Shown here piece by piece: positions 62,921-64,000 of a stretch of 64,000 bases of DNA. Made by a program: the position numbers and the translations under genes. Numbering within the stretch: the first letter of the stretch is position 1; every line of letters starts with the position of its first letter. The notes under the pieces were generated by a model that saw only the letters and a list, made by a program, of their open reading frames with translations, had not been told where the DNA came from and made no database searches. The stretch comes from AC-32 sp963728765 (GTDB taxonomy: Bacteria > Actinomycetota > Thermoleophilia > Gaiellales > Gaiellaceae). The stretch lies in NCBI GenBank assembly GCA_963728765.1, contig CAVSKX010000002.1, forward strand, positions 1-64,000, given 5' to 3'.

Positions 62921-63648
62921 GCGACGAGCGCGGTGAGGTCGGCGTCGGAGAGGATGCCGCCCCAGTGCGGCATGCTCACGATCGGCGCACGGCCGATGAC
63001 GCTGCCGGTGCGGATGACCTCCTCGATCTTCTTGTCCGTGTTGAACTCCGAGCGGAAGTCGGCCCCGGAGAGGGGCGGAATCGTCTTGTCCTCCGAGAGC
63101 GGGTTCGGCACGCCGCCGAGGCCGTTCGGCCCGTGGCAATTGATGCAGCCGTCGCGGACGTAGAGGGTTGCGCCCGCCACAGCAGCCCCCTGCCCGCTCG
63201 GCACCGCGACAGGCGTCGCGTCCGGGACGCTCGGCAGGCCGGCACGGATATACGCGACGAGCTCGTTTACCTGCCGCCCGGAGATAACCGCGCCCCAGAC
63301 GGGCATGTACGGCTTTGTCGGGTTCGCGGACTCGCCGAGGCCGTGGTCGATGATCTTCCGCAGCTGAGCGGCGGTCAGCTCCGTGCCTGCCCCCGTCAGC
63401 GCGGGCACGTCCGGCGAGACGCCGCCCTGTCCGTTCTGACCGTGGCACTGCGCACAGGCGAACTGCACGAACACGTGCGCCCCGGCCGCGACGGTGGGGT
63501 CGACGGCGACCGAGCCCTGCGCGGACGTCGTCGTGCCCGTGCCCGAGGCCCGCGTGTAGTGCCCGGCGGCGAACCCGACGATCGCGGCCGCCGCGAGCAG
63601 CGCCAACACGACTCCACCCGCGACCCACACGAGGTTCGGCCGTCTCAT
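62899..63648 (-). CDS. Membrane-anchored diheme cytochrome c
   Basis: 249 residues. One N-terminal helix (NLVWVAGGVVLALLAAAAIVGFAAG), then two cytochrome c domains with heme sites CAQCHGQNGQGG (about 65) and CINCHGPNGLGG (about 170); the distal Met are in PYMPVWGAVISGRQVNELVAYI and VSMPHWGGILSDADLTALVAYL. This matches the two-domain cytochromes of alternative complex III or oxidase systems. ATG at 63648. Confidence 0.92.
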   Translation of the reverse strand: MRRPNLVWVAGGVVLALLAAAAIVGFAAGHYTRASGTGTTTSAQGSVAVDPTVAAGAHVFVQFACAQCHGQNGQGGVSPDVPALTGAGTELTAAQLRKIIDHGLGESANPTKPYMPVWGAVISGRQVNELVAYIRAGLPSVPDATPVAVPSGQGAAVAGATLYVRDGCINCHGPNGLGGVPNPLSEDKTIPPLSGADFRSEFNTDKKIEEVIRTGSVIGRAPIVSMPHWGGILSDADLTALVAYLKTLK

Positions 63649-63670
63649 CGATGTTTAACGTCGCACGCGG

Positions 63671-63998
63671 CTATGGCGGAGTCAACGTCCGGAAATGGAC
63701 GCCCGCGAGCCCCTCGAGTGAGAAGCCTTCCGCCGGGCCCGGTGCAACGTCGAGGACGAGCCGCGGCCGCTTCCACCGCTCGTACTGCTCGCGGTCACAG
63801 TAGAAGGGAACGCCGCCTGCCGCGCCGAGCTTCACGTCCTCGGGACCGAGCAGCAGCTCGCCCTCGCGGAGGCAGATCGGGGAGCTGCCGTCGCAGCAGC
63901 CCCCCGACTGGATCAGGATCAACTGGACCGAAGGTGGCCCGCAGGTTGCGAAGCACCGTCACTGCGGCGTCCGTCGCGACGACCTGCTGCTGAGCCAC
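63671..63998 (-). pseudogene. DUF779 protein gene with one frameshift
   Basis: GTG at 63998 opens AQQQVVATDAAVTVLRNLRATFGPV in one frame; after an extra base near 63923 the next frame continues ILIQSGGCCDGSSPICLREGELLLGPEDV to VPFYCDREQYERWKRPRLVLDVAPG and FSLEGLAG. Joined they make a standard DUF779 protein of about 108 residues with its CCDG core. DUF779 genes often accompany aldehyde dehydrogenases. A sequencing error, real mutation or programmed shift cannot be told apart; the gene sits at the window edge. Confidence 0.7.
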
Positions 63999-64000
63999 CT

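Overview
The window is a very GC-rich, gene-dense piece of a bacterial chromosome. Start codons are frequently GTG or TTG, and stop and start codons often overlap (ATGA or GTGA). Gene content and order (an HrcA/DnaJ/LepA housekeeping run, a PPi-type phosphofructokinase, paired aldehyde dehydrogenases, DUF779, NrtR, several small secreted proteins) fit a deep-branching actinobacterium, most likely Thermoleophilia (Gaiellales or Solirubrobacterales). That placement is an inference from content, not a database result.

Layout. 1-5.4 kb (minus): a complete branched-chain/amphipathic amino-acid ABC operon livK-livH-livM-livG-livF, missing only the last stop codon at the window edge. 5.5-9.6 kb: tRNA-Leu(CAA), a PPi-type phosphofructokinase, a membrane glycosyltransferase, a TrpC-like protein without its active site, and a frameshifted secreted gene. 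9.6-11.9 kb: a truncated and a full aldehyde dehydrogenase. 12-13 kb: a secreted HEYGH metalloprotease. 13-28 kb (minus): a long housekeeping run in transcription order murJ, GNAT fragment, lepA, hemW, hrcA, dnaJ, prmA, mtaB, HIT, yqeY, phoH, ybeY, a UdpK-PAP2 fusion, cdd, era, HAD phosphatase, deoC. 28-34 kb: rpsT facing leuS-comEA-comEC-holA. 34-37.3 kb (plus): cupin, MBL-fold protein, lysA, DMT permease. 37.3-44.2 kb (minus): thioredoxin-domain YyaL-like protein and a second Liv operon in the order livG-livF-livH-livM-binding protein. 44.2-47.5 kb (plus): membrane-anchored nucleotide cyclase, two GNATs, PLP decarboxylase. 47.7-54.5 kb: HMG-CoA-lyase-like enzyme, flavin/F420 oxidoreductase, beta-lactamase-like hydrolase, NAD-binding protein, a broken aminotransferase gene with a DUF11 gene in its middle, and an MFS transporter. 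54.5-64 kb: NrtR-type regulator, a tiny membrane peptide, a sulfite-oxidase-like enzyme, an ABC/FtsX exporter, LysR, small membrane proteins, a diheme cytochrome c and a DUF779 gene.

The most striking signals are regulatory or structural rather than new enzymes. (1) The leuS leader carries a six-codon peptide gene with tandem Leu codons, a strong terminator, and a segment over the Leu codons that can pair with the terminator's 3' arm, so it looks like a ribosome-mediated leucine attenuator. (2) Two unrelated genes end in tandem arrays (five tails at exactly 115-bp spacing; three units of 95/99/99 bp). Each unit starts with the gene's last codons and carries a roughly 12-bp GC hairpin with a three-base loop, usually AAA. 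(3) An aminotransferase gene is split around a DUF11 gene. (4) Several pseudo-enzymes and fusions occur: an IGPS without catalytic residues, a Nudix domain without its EE motif in NrtR, a UdpK-PAP2 fusion, and a double ABC ATPase with an AbrB-like linker.
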